From positions 1 through 64,000 of the forward strand of contig NZ_NWVL01000036.1 of the NCBI RefSeq assembly GCF_002382885.1: DNA of 64,000 nt, written 5' to 3'. The notes beneath the pieces were generated by a model. That model searched no databases. It had not been told where the DNA came from and saw nothing but the letters and a program-made list of their open reading frames with translations. Made by a program: the position numbers and the translations under genes. Shown here piece after piece: positions 24,567-32,958 of this stretch. Position 1 is the stretch's first letter, and each line of letters begins with the position of its first letter. This stretch comes from Streptomyces sp. WZ.A104 (lineage in GTDB: Bacteria > Actinomycetota > Actinomycetes > Streptomycetales > Streptomycetaceae).

Positions 24567-25228
24567 CGGGCTTCACTCCGTGCCGAGGTGCGAAGCCCTT
24601 TGCCGCGGCCGCGGCCGCGGTACGTGTCGGTCGTCGAATGGCAGTTGGGGCAGAGGAGCCGAAGGTTCTCCGGCCGGTTGTTCCGCCAGTTGCCGTCGAT
24701 GTGATCGACCTCAAGTGGCAGAGGCCTCTCCCGCCACCTCCGGCCCGTGTCGCAGAGGGCACACCGTTCCACGGCGCCCAGAGCGATCATGGCCCGCTTG
24801 AGCCGCTCGCCGGGTATGCGGCGTGCGAGGTGTTGGCTCTGGTCGACCAGCAGTTCCTCCGGATGCCGACGGCGGATGTCGCCGGTCCTCGGCGGTGCCG
24901 AGAAGTGCGATGTGCCGATCCCCAGAGCCTTCACACGGCGGCTGATGTGGGTGTGCTGACCTCCGACCACCTCAAGGCCGAGGCGCCGCAGCACTTCGCA
25001 CATGTTGGTCGAGGAACCGACCGCCGCTTGCAGGACCTCCTCCGTCCAGCGCACGCTTTCGCTCTCGAAGTGGCGGGTGTCCACGCCGAGCTTTCGCATA
25101 CGGTCGAGCAGATACCGCCGCGTCGGACTCTTCGGATCCACCCCGAGCTTTGTCAACGCCTCCGAAAGAGTTCGCGACGACGACGCGGCCTCCGCCAGCC
25201 GTTCCCGCGTGTACGGGCTCTTCCCCAT
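24563..25228 (-). CDS. HNH nuclease with two HF-terminated repeat modules (copy 1 of a tandem pair)
   Basis: This encodes 221 residues from ATG 25228 (MGKSPYTRERLAEAA). A frame extension to 25324 lacks a ribosome binding site. The layout matches the next gene: a conserved YTRERLAEAA start, two repeat modules (LSEALTKLGVD to GVDTRHF; MCEVLRRLGLEVVGG to GIGTSHF), then an HNH domain with CALC, LEVDHIDGNWRNNRPENLRLLCPNCH and a basic RGRGRGKG tail. The two genes overlap and are surely co-expressed. They probably arose by duplication of a gene that itself held a duplicated module. Confidence 0.85.
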   Translation of the reverse strand: MGKSPYTRERLAEAASSSRTLSEALTKLGVDPKSPTRRYLLDRMRKLGVDTRHFESESVRWTEEVLQAAVGSSTNMCEVLRRLGLEVVGGQHTHISRRVKALGIGTSHFSAPPRTGDIRRRHPEELLVDQSQHLARRIPGERLKRAMIALGAVERCALCDTGRRWRERPLPLEVDHIDGNWRNNRPENLRLLCPNCHSTTDTYRGRGRGKGLRTSARSEAR

Positions 25229-25339
25229 GCCCCTGCCCCTCCGATTCCGGCCGCACGTTCGCAGCCTCGTACGGAGTAACGAACCGTTTATCAGATGGTT
25301 ACGTCCGGAATCCGGAGGGCGCACTCAAAGGGAAAGGCC

Positions 25340-26836
25340 TCAGAACTTCGGCTCCGGCGCCTGCGCCCGCACCAGCGCCGCCGCCTCCTCCTCCGTCTCC
25401 ACCGACGGCGGGGACCCGATCAGCGGCTTCTGGGCGGTCTCCTTCATGCAGGCCACCGCGATCACCCCGACCAGCGCCGCCGCCATCGCGTAGTACGCGG
25501 GCATGAGGTTGGAGCCGGTCCAGCTGATCAGGGCCGTGATCACCAGCGGCGTCGTGCCGCCGAAGAGCGACGCGGAGAGGTTGTAGCCGACCGACAGGGA
25601 CCCGTAGCGGACGTTCGTCGGGAAGAGGGCCGGCAGCGCCGCCGACATCGTGCCGAGCATGCAGACCAGGGAGAGGCCCAGCAGCAGCATGCCGACCGTG
25701 ATCGGGAGGATGCCGTCCACCCGGATGAGGAGGAACGCCGGGAGCGAGAGGAGGAGGAAGCCCAGCATCCCGGTCATCAGCAGCGGCTTGCGGCCGAAGT
25801 GGTCGGAGGCCCTGCCGATCTGGCTGATGACCGCCATCAGCAGCACCATCACCGCCAGCAGGATCAGCAGCCCGTGGGTCTCGCTGTAGCCGAGCTCGTC
25901 GGAGAGGTACGTCGGCATGTACGACAGCAGCATGTAGTCGGTGACGTTGTACGCGCCGACCAGGCAGATGCAGAGGATCAGCGTCCGCCAGTACTGCCGG
26001 AAGATCTTGGCCAGGTCGCCCTTGGCCGTCGTCTCGACGCCGTCCGCCGCCTCGCTCGCGTGCGCGGTGCCGCCCTCCAGCTTCTGGAAGGCCGGGGTCT
26101 CGTCCAGGCGCAGGCGCAGGTAGAGGCCGACCAGGCCCAGCGGGCCCGCGACGAGGAAGGGGATGCGCCAGCCCCAGGTTTCCATCTGAGCATCGCTCAG
26201 AAGGGCGTACAGGGTCGTTACGAGGCCCGCCGCGCAGACGTAGCCCGCCAGGGTGCCGAACTCCAGGAAGCTGCCGAAGAAGCCGCGGCGCTTGTCGGGG
26301 GCGTACTCGGCGATGAACGTGGACGCACCGCCGTACTCACCGCCCGTCGAGAAGCCCTGGAGCATCCGGAAGAAGATCAGCAGGACCGCGGCCCAGACCC
26401 CGATCGTCCCGTGCGAGGGGATGAGGCCGATGGCGAACGTGCCGACCGCCATCAGGATCATCGTCAGTGCGAGGACCTTCTTGCGGCCGATCTTGTCACC
26501 CATCGGGCCGAAGAACATGCCGCCGAGCGGCCGTACGAGGAAGGCCACCGCGAAGGTCGCGAAGGAGGAGAGGAGCTGCGTGGTCTCGTTCCCGGACGGG
26601 AAGAACACGTGCCCGATCGTGACGGCCAGGTAGGAGTAGATGCCGAAGTCGAACCACTCCATGGCGTTCCCGAGCGACGCCGCCTTCACGGCCCGCTTGA
26701 CCGCGGCGTCGTCGGTGACCGTGATGTCCGTCCGGCGCAGCCGCGGATTCCGGCGCTTCCGGATGACCCGGAAGAGCGTGGGGTGGCGTTTGACCGCTGC
26801 TGGGTCGGCCGCCTGGTGGGGTTCGGGGGCCGCCAT
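25340..26836 (-). CDS. MFS transporter, metabolite:H+ symporter / ProP-like
   Basis: This encodes 498 residues from ATG 26836, with GGAAAGGA upstream. Twelve membrane helices and the MHS-family signatures are present: SLGNAMEWFDFGIYSYLAV in helix 1, VRPLGGMFFGPMGDKIGRKKVL between helices 2 and 3, and RMLQGFSTGGEYGGASTFIAEY in helix 5. These match the proline/betaine transporter ProP and the related citrate and shikimate symporters. The closest feel is ProP, an osmoprotectant importer, but the substrate is not certain. The 40-residue basic N-terminal extension is longer than usual. Confidence 0.9.
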   Translation of the reverse strand: MAAPEPHQAADPAAVKRHPTLFRVIRKRRNPRLRRTDITVTDDAAVKRAVKAASLGNAMEWFDFGIYSYLAVTIGHVFFPSGNETTQLLSSFATFAVAFLVRPLGGMFFGPMGDKIGRKKVLALTMILMAVGTFAIGLIPSHGTIGVWAAVLLIFFRMLQGFSTGGEYGGASTFIAEYAPDKRRGFFGSFLEFGTLAGYVCAAGLVTTLYALLSDAQMETWGWRIPFLVAGPLGLVGLYLRLRLDETPAFQKLEGGTAHASEAADGVETTAKGDLAKIFRQYWRTLILCICLVGAYNVTDYMLLSYMPTYLSDELGYSETHGLLILLAVMVLLMAVISQIGRASDHFGRKPLLMTGMLGFLLLSLPAFLLIRVDGILPITVGMLLLGLSLVCMLGTMSAALPALFPTNVRYGSLSVGYNLSASLFGGTTPLVITALISWTGSNLMPAYYAMAAALVGVIAVACMKETAQKPLIGSPPSVETEEEAAALVRAQAPEPKF

Positions 26837-26976
26837 GGCCGGGGTCCTTTCCTCGGAGGGTGTTCCAGGAAAGGCTTCTGCGCGGTCATGGCGGCCGCAA
26901 ACCGGCTTCGCGGGTCGGTGCGATCTCCCTCACACCGTCCCGGCGTGCGATTCCGGCGCCCGGACGGCGGGAGGGC

Positions 26977-27444
26977 TCAGATGCCGAGGTCCCTGATGAT
27001 CTTGGCTACATGGCCCGTCGCCTTCACGTTGTAGAACGCGTGCTCGACCTTTCCGTCCTCGTCGACGACGACGGTGGACCGGATCACACCCGTCACCACT
27101 TTGCCGTAGAGCTTCTTCTCGCCGAAGGCGCCGTACGCCGCCAGGGTCTCCTTGGCGGGGTCGCCCACCAGGGTGACCTTGAGGTCTTCCGTCTCGCGGA
27201 ACTTCGCGAGCTTCTCCGGCTTGTCGGGGGAGACGCCGATGACGTCGTACCCGGCGTTCGCGAGCAGGTCGAGGTTGTCCGTGAAGTCGCAGGCCTGCTT
27301 GGTGCATCCGGGGGTGAGCGCGGCCGGGTAGAAGTAGACGATGACCTTGCGGCCCTTGTGGTCCGCGAGCGACACGTCGTTGCCGTCGGCGTCGGGAAGG
27401 GTGAAGGCGGGAGCGGTGTCGCCGGGCTTCAGTCGCTCGCTCAT
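26977..27444 (-). CDS. bcp: thioredoxin-dependent thiol peroxidase (Bcp/PrxQ)
   Basis: This encodes 155 residues from ATG 27444. It reduces peroxides using thioredoxin. The peroxidatic Cys47 is in PAALTPGCTKQACDF with the likely resolving Cys52 five residues on, as in PrxQ enzymes; the active-site Thr and Pro are present. The rest of the fold is intact (YDVIGVSPDKPEKLAKF, VVTGVIRSTVVVDEDGKVE). It is divergent from the DUF3618 gene, with 141 bp between the starts. Confidence 0.95.
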   Translation of the reverse strand: MSERLKPGDTAPAFTLPDADGNDVSLADHKGRKVIVYFYPAALTPGCTKQACDFTDNLDLLANAGYDVIGVSPDKPEKLAKFRETEDLKVTLVGDPAKETLAAYGAFGEKKLYGKVVTGVIRSTVVVDEDGKVEHAFYNVKATGHVAKIIRDLGI

Positions 27445-27585
27445 GGGTTCTCCTCGGGTGGCGCATGGGTCGGACGGGACCGAGCGTAATAGGGGTGCCG
27501 TCGGGTGTGCGGAGGTTCGAGCTGACAGACTGTCGACGAAGGTTCAGATGAAGGTTGACCGGACGACGACCACGGAGGCGGCGCA

Positions 27586-27906
27586 GTGTCGGATGCCAGG
27601 ACCCCTGCGCAGATCGAGGCGGACATCATCAGCAGGCGGGAGCAGCTCGCTGTGGTGCTCGACGAGATCGGGGTGCGGGTACACCCGAAGACGATCATCG
27701 GTGACGCGAAGGCGAAGGCGGCCCAGTCCGTGGACCGTACGGTCGGCCGGGCTTTCGTCGCGGTGAACCGCTCGGTGTCGGATGTGAAGGCGCGGTTCGT
27801 CGCGGAGGACGGCTCGCCGCGGCTGGAGCGGGTGATCCCCGCGGCGCTGCTGGTGGTGGGTGTGGTGGGGCTGCTCACCGCGTCGAAGAAGCGCCGCCGC
27901 GCGTGA
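27586..27906 (+). CDS. DUF3618 family membrane-associated protein
   Basis: This encodes 106 residues; GTG 27586 has GGAGG 7 nt upstream. The DUF3618 signature is the N-terminal ARTPAQIEADIISRREQLAVVLDEI helix. One C-terminal membrane helix (ALLVVGVVGLLTA) ends in SKKRRRA, so the N-terminal part should be cytoplasmic. The function of the family is unknown. The GroES-like gene follows 49 bp downstream from its own apparent promoter. Confidence 0.88.
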   Translation: MSDARTPAQIEADIISRREQLAVVLDEIGVRVHPKTIIGDAKAKAAQSVDRTVGRAFVAVNRSVSDVKARFVAEDGSPRLERVIPAALLVVGVVGLLTASKKRRRA

Positions 27907-27943
27907 TCCGTACCCGGAGGCGTACGGTCCGGGGTGCGGCAGG

Positions 27944-27949
27944 TAGGTT
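27944..27949 (+). promoter_or_regulatory. -10 box of the GroES-like gene
   Basis: TAGGTT lies 6 nt before the GTG start, the same spacing as at other apparently leaderless genes in this window. Confidence 0.5.
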
Positions 27950-27955
27950 GCGGGC

Positions 27956-28297
27956 GTGAGCGAGAACACCCACGACGACAAGCTGCCCATCCGGATGCTG
28001 CACGACCGGGTGCTGGTACGGAACGACACGTCCGAGGGGGAGCGCCGTTCCGGCGGCGGCATCCTGATCCCGGCGACGGCCGCGGTGGGCCGGCGCCTCG
28101 CCTGGGCCGTGGTGGTCGCGGTCGGGCAGAACGTGCGGACGGTCGAGCCCGGTGACCGCGTGCTGTACGACCCCGAGGACCGTGCCGAGGTCGAGGTGCG
28201 GGGCGTGGCGTACGTCCTGATGCGGGAGCGCGATCTGCACGCGGTGGCCGCCGACCGGTTCGAGGGGTCGGTGGATTCGACCGGGCTGTATCTGTAG
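27956..28297 (+). CDS. stand-alone GroES/Cpn10-family protein
   Basis: This encodes 113 residues from GTG 27956. The Cpn10 fold is visible: KLPIRMLHDRVLVRNDTSEGERRSGGGILIPATA, where the segment after VLVR is the mobile loop, then VVVAVGQNVRTVEPGDRVLYDPED and a C-terminal YVLMRERDLHAV. No groEL is adjacent, and the mobile loop (RRSGGGILIP) is close to, but not identical with, the usual co-chaperonin sequence. It may serve a chaperonin encoded elsewhere or have a separate job. A terminator follows. Confidence 0.88.
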   Translation: MSENTHDDKLPIRMLHDRVLVRNDTSEGERRSGGGILIPATAAVGRRLAWAVVVAVGQNVRTVEPGDRVLYDPEDRAEVEVRGVAYVLMRERDLHAVAADRFEGSVDSTGLYL

Positions 28298-28329
28298 GCG
28301 TCCCTGGGAGAAGCGCTCCAGGAGAGTGC

Positions 28330-28369
28330 GGGTAAGGGTCTGGCGACCGGTGTCACCAGGCCCTTTCCC
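28330..28369 (+). terminator. terminator after the GroES-like gene
   Basis: GGGTAAGGGTCTGG pairs with CCAGGCCCTTTCCC (one bulge) around a 12-nt loop and is followed by the T-rich TCTTTCTT. It ends about 25 bp before the guanidine riboswitch. Confidence 0.85.
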
Positions 28370-28392
28370 TCTTTCTTGCTACGGTGGAAGCA

Positions 28393-28434
28393 CCCCGACG
28401 AGACGCGCCGTACCGGGTTGGCAAAGACGACGCA
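28393..28434 (+). ncRNA. guanidine-III riboswitch (mini-ykkC-III type)
   Basis: The segment reads CCCGACGAGACGCGCCGTAC, then CGGGTTGGCAAAGACGACGC. This matches the known guanidine-III pattern GACGAGG-GCGCCGUACCCGGU...GACAAGACGGCGC: the CCGAC/ACCGG and GCG(C)/GACGC helices of the pseudoknot are retained. It ends about 40 nt before the start of an SMR-type exporter gene. Guanidine-III switches control translation of guanidine carriers in actinobacteria. Confidence 0.85.
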
Positions 28435-28473
28435 CCCGTTCTGTTCGCGTGGTTGTCGTCGGAGGTGCCTGTC

Positions 28474-28794
28474 GTGGCGTGGGTTGTGTTGATCATTGCC
28501 GGTCTGCTCGAAGTGGGCTGGTCGATCGGGATGAAGTACACCGAGGGGTTCACCCGGCTGTGGCCGAGCGTGTTCACGGGGCTCGGGATCGTGGCGAGCA
28601 TGGTGCTGCTGTCGCACGCGGCGAAGACGCTGCCGATCGGTACGGCGTACGGCGTGTGGGTCGGTATCGGCGCGGCCGGTGCGGCGATCCTGGGCATGGT
28701 CGTGCTGAACGAGCCGGTGACCGCGGCCCGGATCTTCTTCGTGTGTCTGCTGCTGGTGGCCGTGGTGGGTCTGAAGGCGACCTCGGGGCACTGA
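28474..28794 (+). CDS. small multidrug resistance family guanidinium exporter (SugE/Gdx type)
   Basis: This encodes 106 residues; GTG 28474 has GGAGGT 8 nt upstream, better than in-frame starts as far as 28384 that run through the riboswitch. Four membrane helices are typical of SMR. The key Glu is in IIAGLLEVGWSIGMKYTEGF (Glu near residue 13). This W-S-(I/V)-G-(L/M)-K pattern and GTAYGVWVGIGAAGAAILGM mark the SugE/Gdx branch, which exports guanidinium, rather than the EmrE drug branch. The guanidine riboswitch before it supports this. Confidence 0.92.
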   Translation: MAWVVLIIAGLLEVGWSIGMKYTEGFTRLWPSVFTGLGIVASMVLLSHAAKTLPIGTAYGVWVGIGAAGAAILGMVVLNEPVTAARIFFVCLLLVAVVGLKATSGH

Positions 28795-28837
28795 GCCTCG
28801 GGGCGCTGCGGTCGTGAGGCGCTGGGTCCCCGCCGCG

Positions 28838-30991
28838 TCACCCGGTGTCCGTGGGGGCGCCGGAGTGGGCGGCCGGCGGCGGGCCGGACGGGTCCGTGCC
28901 GCTGCCGGGGTCCTCGTCGAGGTCGGGTTCGTCCACCTCGTCGGAGCCCGGGGCCGTCTCCAGGTCGAATTCCCGGGCCGGGGAGGAGCGCAGTGCCGCT
29001 TCCGTATAGGCGGCCCAGGTCTCGGCGGGGACGCCGCCGCCGTTGACGCGGGACAGGCCGAGGGCTCCGTACAGCGGGGTCTGGGCGCCGGTGTCCGGGT
29101 TCTGGCCCATCACGGCGACGACGGTCGCGAGGTCGGGGGTGTACCCGGCGAACCAGGCGGCCCGGTCCTCCTCGGCGGTGCCGGTCTTGCCCACGGCGGG
29201 GCGCCCCACCGCCTGGGCGGCGGTGCCGGTGCCGCCCTCCACGACGCTGCGCAGGACCGCGGTGGTCGTGTCGGCGGCCTCGCGGCTGACAGCCTGTTCG
29301 GTCGTGCGTTCGGGCAGTTCGATCTCGGCGCCGCCCTTGGTGACCTTGTCGACGAGGACGTACGGGCCGCGCCGGCCGTGGTCGGCGAGGGTGGCGTACG
29401 CCTGGGCCATGTCCAGGACGCTGGCGTTGGCGGTGCCGAGGGCGATGGAGGGGGAGGCGGTGAGGTCGGGGGTCTTCGCGGGGATGCCGAGGGCGACGGC
29501 GGTGTCCCGCACCCTGCCGGGGCCGACGTCCTGTGCCATCTGCGCGTAGACGGAGTTGACGGACTTGTCGGTGGCGGTGCGTACGGTGATGGAGCCGTAG
29601 TCGACGTCGTCCTCGTTGGCGGGCGCGTAGTCGGTGGCGCCCTGCGGTCCGGTGACGGGGCGTCTGTTGGAGCCGTCGTAGACGGTGTTGGGGGTGATGG
29701 GCCGGCCGTCGCCGGTCGTGGAGCCGTTGACGAGGGCGGAGGTGAGGACGAACGGCTTGAAGATGGAGCCGACCTGGTAGTCGCGACGGGTCGCGTTGCT
29801 GACGTACTGCTTGGTGTAGTCGATGCCGCCGTACAGGGCGACGACCGCCCCCGTCTCGGGGACGATCGAGGCCCCGCCGACGCGGATGTTGCGGTCGATC
29901 TCGCGCTCGTGGCTGGTCTTGGCCATCACGTTCGTGTCGACGGCCCTGACGAAGGCGTCCTGTTTGGCCTTGTCGAGGGTGGTGGTGATGCGGTAGCCGC
30001 CGGTGGCGAGGGTCTCCTCGTCGAGGATGCCGCGCCGGCTCAGGTAGTCCTCGACGGCCTGCACGATGTATCCGCGCTGTCCGGAGAGCCCGGTCGGGGG
30101 CTTGGCCTCGCCGGGTGCGGGGAACCGGGTCGTCGCCCGTTCGGCCGCGTCGAGCCAGTGCTCCTTGACCATGCCGTCCAGGACGTAGTTCCAGCGGCGC
30201 AGCACGGCCGGTTCGTTGTCGGGGTGGGCGACGACGTCGTACGCGCTGGGGGCGTTGAGCAGGGTGGCGAGGTAGGCGCCCTCGGCGGTGGTGAGGTCCT
30301 CGACGTTCTTGCCGTAGTACGCCTGGGCGGCGGCCTGGATGCCGTAGGCGTTACGGCCGAAGTAGCTGGTGTTGAGGTAGCCCTCAAGGATCTGGTCCTT
30401 GCTCTCCTCGCGGTTGAGCTTGACCGCGATGAAGAGCTCCTTGGCCTTGCGGACGACGGTCCGTTCCTGGCCGAGGTAGTAGTTCTTGACGTACTGCTGG
30501 GTGATGGTGGAGCCGCCCTGCTTGCCCTTGCCGGTCACGGTGTTCCAGCCCGCCCGGAGCAGCGCCCTGACGTCCACGGCGGGCTGGGAGTGGAAGTCGC
30601 GGTCCTCGGCGGCCAGTACGGCCCGCTGGACGGTGAGGGGGACCTGGGAGAGATTCACCTTCTCCCGGTTGACGTCGCCGTGGCGGACGATGACGCTGCC
30701 GTCGTTGTAGAGGTAGACGTTGGACTGGGCGGTGGCGGCGGCGTTGGCGGCCGGGATGTCGACGAGGTGGTATCCGGCGATGAGCCCGCCGCCGAGGAGG
30801 AGGGCCAGGCCCAGCGCGGTGCCGAGGATCATCCGCCAGGTGGGGAGGACGCGCCGCCAGCCGGTGCGCCGGGGCCGTTTCGGGTGACCCTTGCGCGGTG
30901 TCCTTCCCGGCTTCCGCGGGCGGTCGCCTCCGGGTGCCGCCATCGCGCCCGAGGGGTCGCGGGGGGCCCAGTTCTGCGGCTCGTCGCTCAT
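28838..30991 (-). CDS. class A penicillin-binding protein (bifunctional transglycosylase/transpeptidase)
   Basis: This encodes 717 residues from ATG 30991. A basic cytoplasmic N-terminus (1-50) and one membrane helix (about 54-77) precede a GT51 glycosyltransferase domain with catalytic Glu129 in AAEDRDFHS, GGSTITQQYVKN at 159-170 and the following KELFIAVKLNREESKDQILE. The transpeptidase domain has SxxK at Ser409-Lys412 (GSIFKPF), SVN at 477-479 and KTG at 602-604. The tail from 670 is acidic and Pro-rich. It polymerises and crosslinks peptidoglycan. It is divergent from the ABC-2 exporter operon. Confidence 0.95.
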   Translation of the reverse strand: MSDEPQNWAPRDPSGAMAAPGGDRPRKPGRTPRKGHPKRPRRTGWRRVLPTWRMILGTALGLALLLGGGLIAGYHLVDIPAANAAATAQSNVYLYNDGSVIVRHGDVNREKVNLSQVPLTVQRAVLAAEDRDFHSQPAVDVRALLRAGWNTVTGKGKQGGSTITQQYVKNYYLGQERTVVRKAKELFIAVKLNREESKDQILEGYLNTSYFGRNAYGIQAAAQAYYGKNVEDLTTAEGAYLATLLNAPSAYDVVAHPDNEPAVLRRWNYVLDGMVKEHWLDAAERATTRFPAPGEAKPPTGLSGQRGYIVQAVEDYLSRRGILDEETLATGGYRITTTLDKAKQDAFVRAVDTNVMAKTSHEREIDRNIRVGGASIVPETGAVVALYGGIDYTKQYVSNATRRDYQVGSIFKPFVLTSALVNGSTTGDGRPITPNTVYDGSNRRPVTGPQGATDYAPANEDDVDYGSITVRTATDKSVNSVYAQMAQDVGPGRVRDTAVALGIPAKTPDLTASPSIALGTANASVLDMAQAYATLADHGRRGPYVLVDKVTKGGAEIELPERTTEQAVSREAADTTTAVLRSVVEGGTGTAAQAVGRPAVGKTGTAEEDRAAWFAGYTPDLATVVAVMGQNPDTGAQTPLYGALGLSRVNGGGVPAETWAAYTEAALRSSPAREFDLETAPGSDEVDEPDLDEDPGSGTDPSGPPPAAHSGAPTDTG

Positions 30992-31191
30992 ATCGGTGAG
31001 GGCTCCTCGGGCGTGGACAGTTCTTCCATAGTGCCCGTTTAGTCACAAAAACTGTGGTTTAGGAAGGTGCGTTCCCTCCTCCGGTCGCCTCACCGGCCGT
31101 CAGAAACACGGTCGCGGCCGCCTCCGCGCGCGTACTAGGCTCGCGGGCTTTGGCGTCGGGAGCCGGTCGGCGGCGGGGGAGAGGGGGCGGC

Positions 31192-31992
31192 GTGCGGCTC
31201 TACGCGGTCGTGGCGGCGGGCGGATTCCGGCGCTACGCCACCTACCGGACGGCCACGGCCGCGGGGGTGTTCACCAACACGGTCTTCGGCTTCATCGTGG
31301 CGTACGCCTACATCGCCCTGTGGGACGAACGCCCGCAGCTCGGCGGCTACGACACCGCGCAGGCGCTGACCTACGTCTGGCTCGGGCAGGCCCTGCTGAT
31401 GGCCTGCGCCATGATGGGCGGCGGCTTCGAGGACGAGCTGGCGGAGCGGATCCGTACCGGGGACATCGCCGTCGACCTGTACCGCCCCGCCGACCTCCAG
31501 CTGTGGTGGCTGGCGGCCGACCTGGGCCGGGCGGCCTTCCACCTGCTGGGCCGGGGCGTCGCACCGATGTTCCTGGGGGCGCTCGCCTTCGACCTGGCGC
31601 TCCCCGGCTCCCTGTGGACCTGGCCCGCGTTCCTCGTCTCGGTGTTCCTGGGCCTCGTCGTCAGCTTCGCGGTGCGCTTTCTGGTCGCGCTGTCGGCGTT
31701 CTGGCTGCTCGACGCGGCGGGAGCGATGCGGATCGCGTCGCTGGCCGGGCTGTTCTTCTCCGGGATGCTGCTGCCCCTGAACCTGTTCCCCGGCCTGCTG
31801 GGCGAGGTGGCGCGGGCGCTGCCGTGGTCCTCGCTGCTCCAGGTCCCGGCCGATGTGTTCCTCGGCAGGCGCACGGGGTGGGGGCTGGTGGAGGCGTACG
31901 CGTTCCAGGGCGGCTGGGCGGTGGTCCTGCTGCTGGCGGGGCGCCTGTTGCAGACCGCGGCGACCAGGAGGGTGGTGGTCCAGGGTGGCTGA
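31192..31992 (+). CDS. ABC-2 type exporter permease (ABC-2 family, subunit 1)
   Basis: This encodes 266 residues. GTG 31192 (MRLYAVVAAGGFRRYATYRTA) follows a GGGGGAGAGGGGG tract and is preferred over TTG 31150. It has six hydrophobic segments; typical features are the N-terminal ATAAGVFTNTVFGFI, the cytoplasmic loop ERIRTGDIAVDLYRPADLQLWWLA and LPLNLFPGLLGEVARALPW. It belongs to the permease group formerly annotated as viologen exporters (DUF990/DUF975-like). It forms an exporter with the next two genes; the substrate is unknown. Confidence 0.88.
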   Translation: MRLYAVVAAGGFRRYATYRTATAAGVFTNTVFGFIVAYAYIALWDERPQLGGYDTAQALTYVWLGQALLMACAMMGGGFEDELAERIRTGDIAVDLYRPADLQLWWLAADLGRAAFHLLGRGVAPMFLGALAFDLALPGSLWTWPAFLVSVFLGLVVSFAVRFLVALSAFWLLDAAGAMRIASLAGLFFSGMLLPLNLFPGLLGEVARALPWSSLLQVPADVFLGRRTGWGLVEAYAFQGGWAVVLLLAGRLLQTAATRRVVVQGG

Positions 31993-32860
31993 GACGGCGG
32001 TACGGGCCGACGAGGGCCGGGAGGCGGGCGGCTTCGCGTTCGAGGAGCGGCCCCGGCTGCTGGAGGGGCTGCGCGCGTACGGGCTGATCACGGCGATGTG
32101 GGTGCGCTCGACGATGGCGTACCGGGCCTCGTTCGTGATGACCGCGCTCGGGGACTTCGCGGTGACGGCCTTCGACTTCGTGACGATCCTGCTGATGTTC
32201 ACGCACGTCGACGCGCTCGGCGGCTACACGCTCCCGGAGATCGCCCTGCTGTACGGGCTCTCGGCGACGGCGTTCGGGCTGTGCGACCTGCTGCTGGGGT
32301 CGATGGACCGGGTGGGCCGCCGGGTCCGGGACGGCACGCTGGACACGCTGCTGGTGCGGCCGGTGCCGGTGCTGGCGCAGGTGGCGGCGGACCGGTTCGC
32401 GCTGCGCCGGGCCGGGCGGATCACCCAGGGGCTGCTGGTCCTCGGCTATGCGCTGATCACCCTCGACATCGCGTGGTCGCCGCTGAAGGTGCTGATGCTG
32501 CCGGTGATGGTGGTGAGCGGGGCGGCGATCTTCGGCTCGGTCTTCGTGGCGGGGGCGGCGTTCCAGTTCGTCGCGCAGGACGCCTCCGAGGTGCAGAACT
32601 CCTTCACGTACGGCGGGACGACGCTGCTCCAGTACCCGCCGACGGTCTTCGCGAAGGACCTGGTGCGCGGGGTGACGTTCGTGGTCCCGCTGGCCTTCGT
32701 CAGCTGGCTGCCCGCGCTCTACGTACTGGACCGGGAGTACCCGGTCGATCTGCCGCAGTGGGTGGCCTTCCTGCCGCCGGCGGTGGCGGCGGGCTGCTGG
32801 GGGCTGGCGGGTCTCGCGTGGCGGGCGGGGCTGCGGGCGTACCGGAGTACGGGCAGTTGA
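31985..32860 (+). CDS. ABC-2 type exporter permease (subunit 2)
   Basis: This encodes 291 residues from GTG 31985, which overlaps the previous stop by 8 nt; GGAGGG lies about 14 nt upstream. It is a paralogue of subunit 1, with MWVRSTMAYRASFVMTALGDF at the first helix, a DGTLDTLLVRPVPVLAQVAADRF cytoplasmic loop and EVQNSFTYGGTTLLQYPPTVF near the C-terminus. The two permeases likely form a heterodimer with the following ATPase. A 12-bp tandem repeat lies after its stop. Confidence 0.9.
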   Translation: MAETAVRADEGREAGGFAFEERPRLLEGLRAYGLITAMWVRSTMAYRASFVMTALGDFAVTAFDFVTILLMFTHVDALGGYTLPEIALLYGLSATAFGLCDLLLGSMDRVGRRVRDGTLDTLLVRPVPVLAQVAADRFALRRAGRITQGLLVLGYALITLDIAWSPLKVLMLPVMVVSGAAIFGSVFVAGAAFQFVAQDASEVQNSFTYGGTTLLQYPPTVFAKDLVRGVTFVVPLAFVSWLPALYVLDREYPVDLPQWVAFLPPAVAAGCWGLAGLAWRAGLRAYRSTGS

Positions 32861-32889
32861 GGAAACGGGAGCCGGGCCCCTCGGGCCGG

Positions 32890-32937
32890 GTGTCGGACGG
32901 GAGGCCGGACAGGGTGCCGGACGGGTTGTCGGACAGG
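32890..32937 (+). repeat. four tandem 12-bp units between permease and ATPase
   Basis: Units GTGTCGGACGGG, AGGCCGGACAGG, GTGCCGGACGGG and TTGTCGGACAGG follow each other without gaps. In the ATPase frame they would read as four xxDx tetrapeptides, but they lie upstream of its ribosome binding site. Confidence 0.9.
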
Positions 32938-32958
32938 ACTACGCAGGAGGTCACGGGC

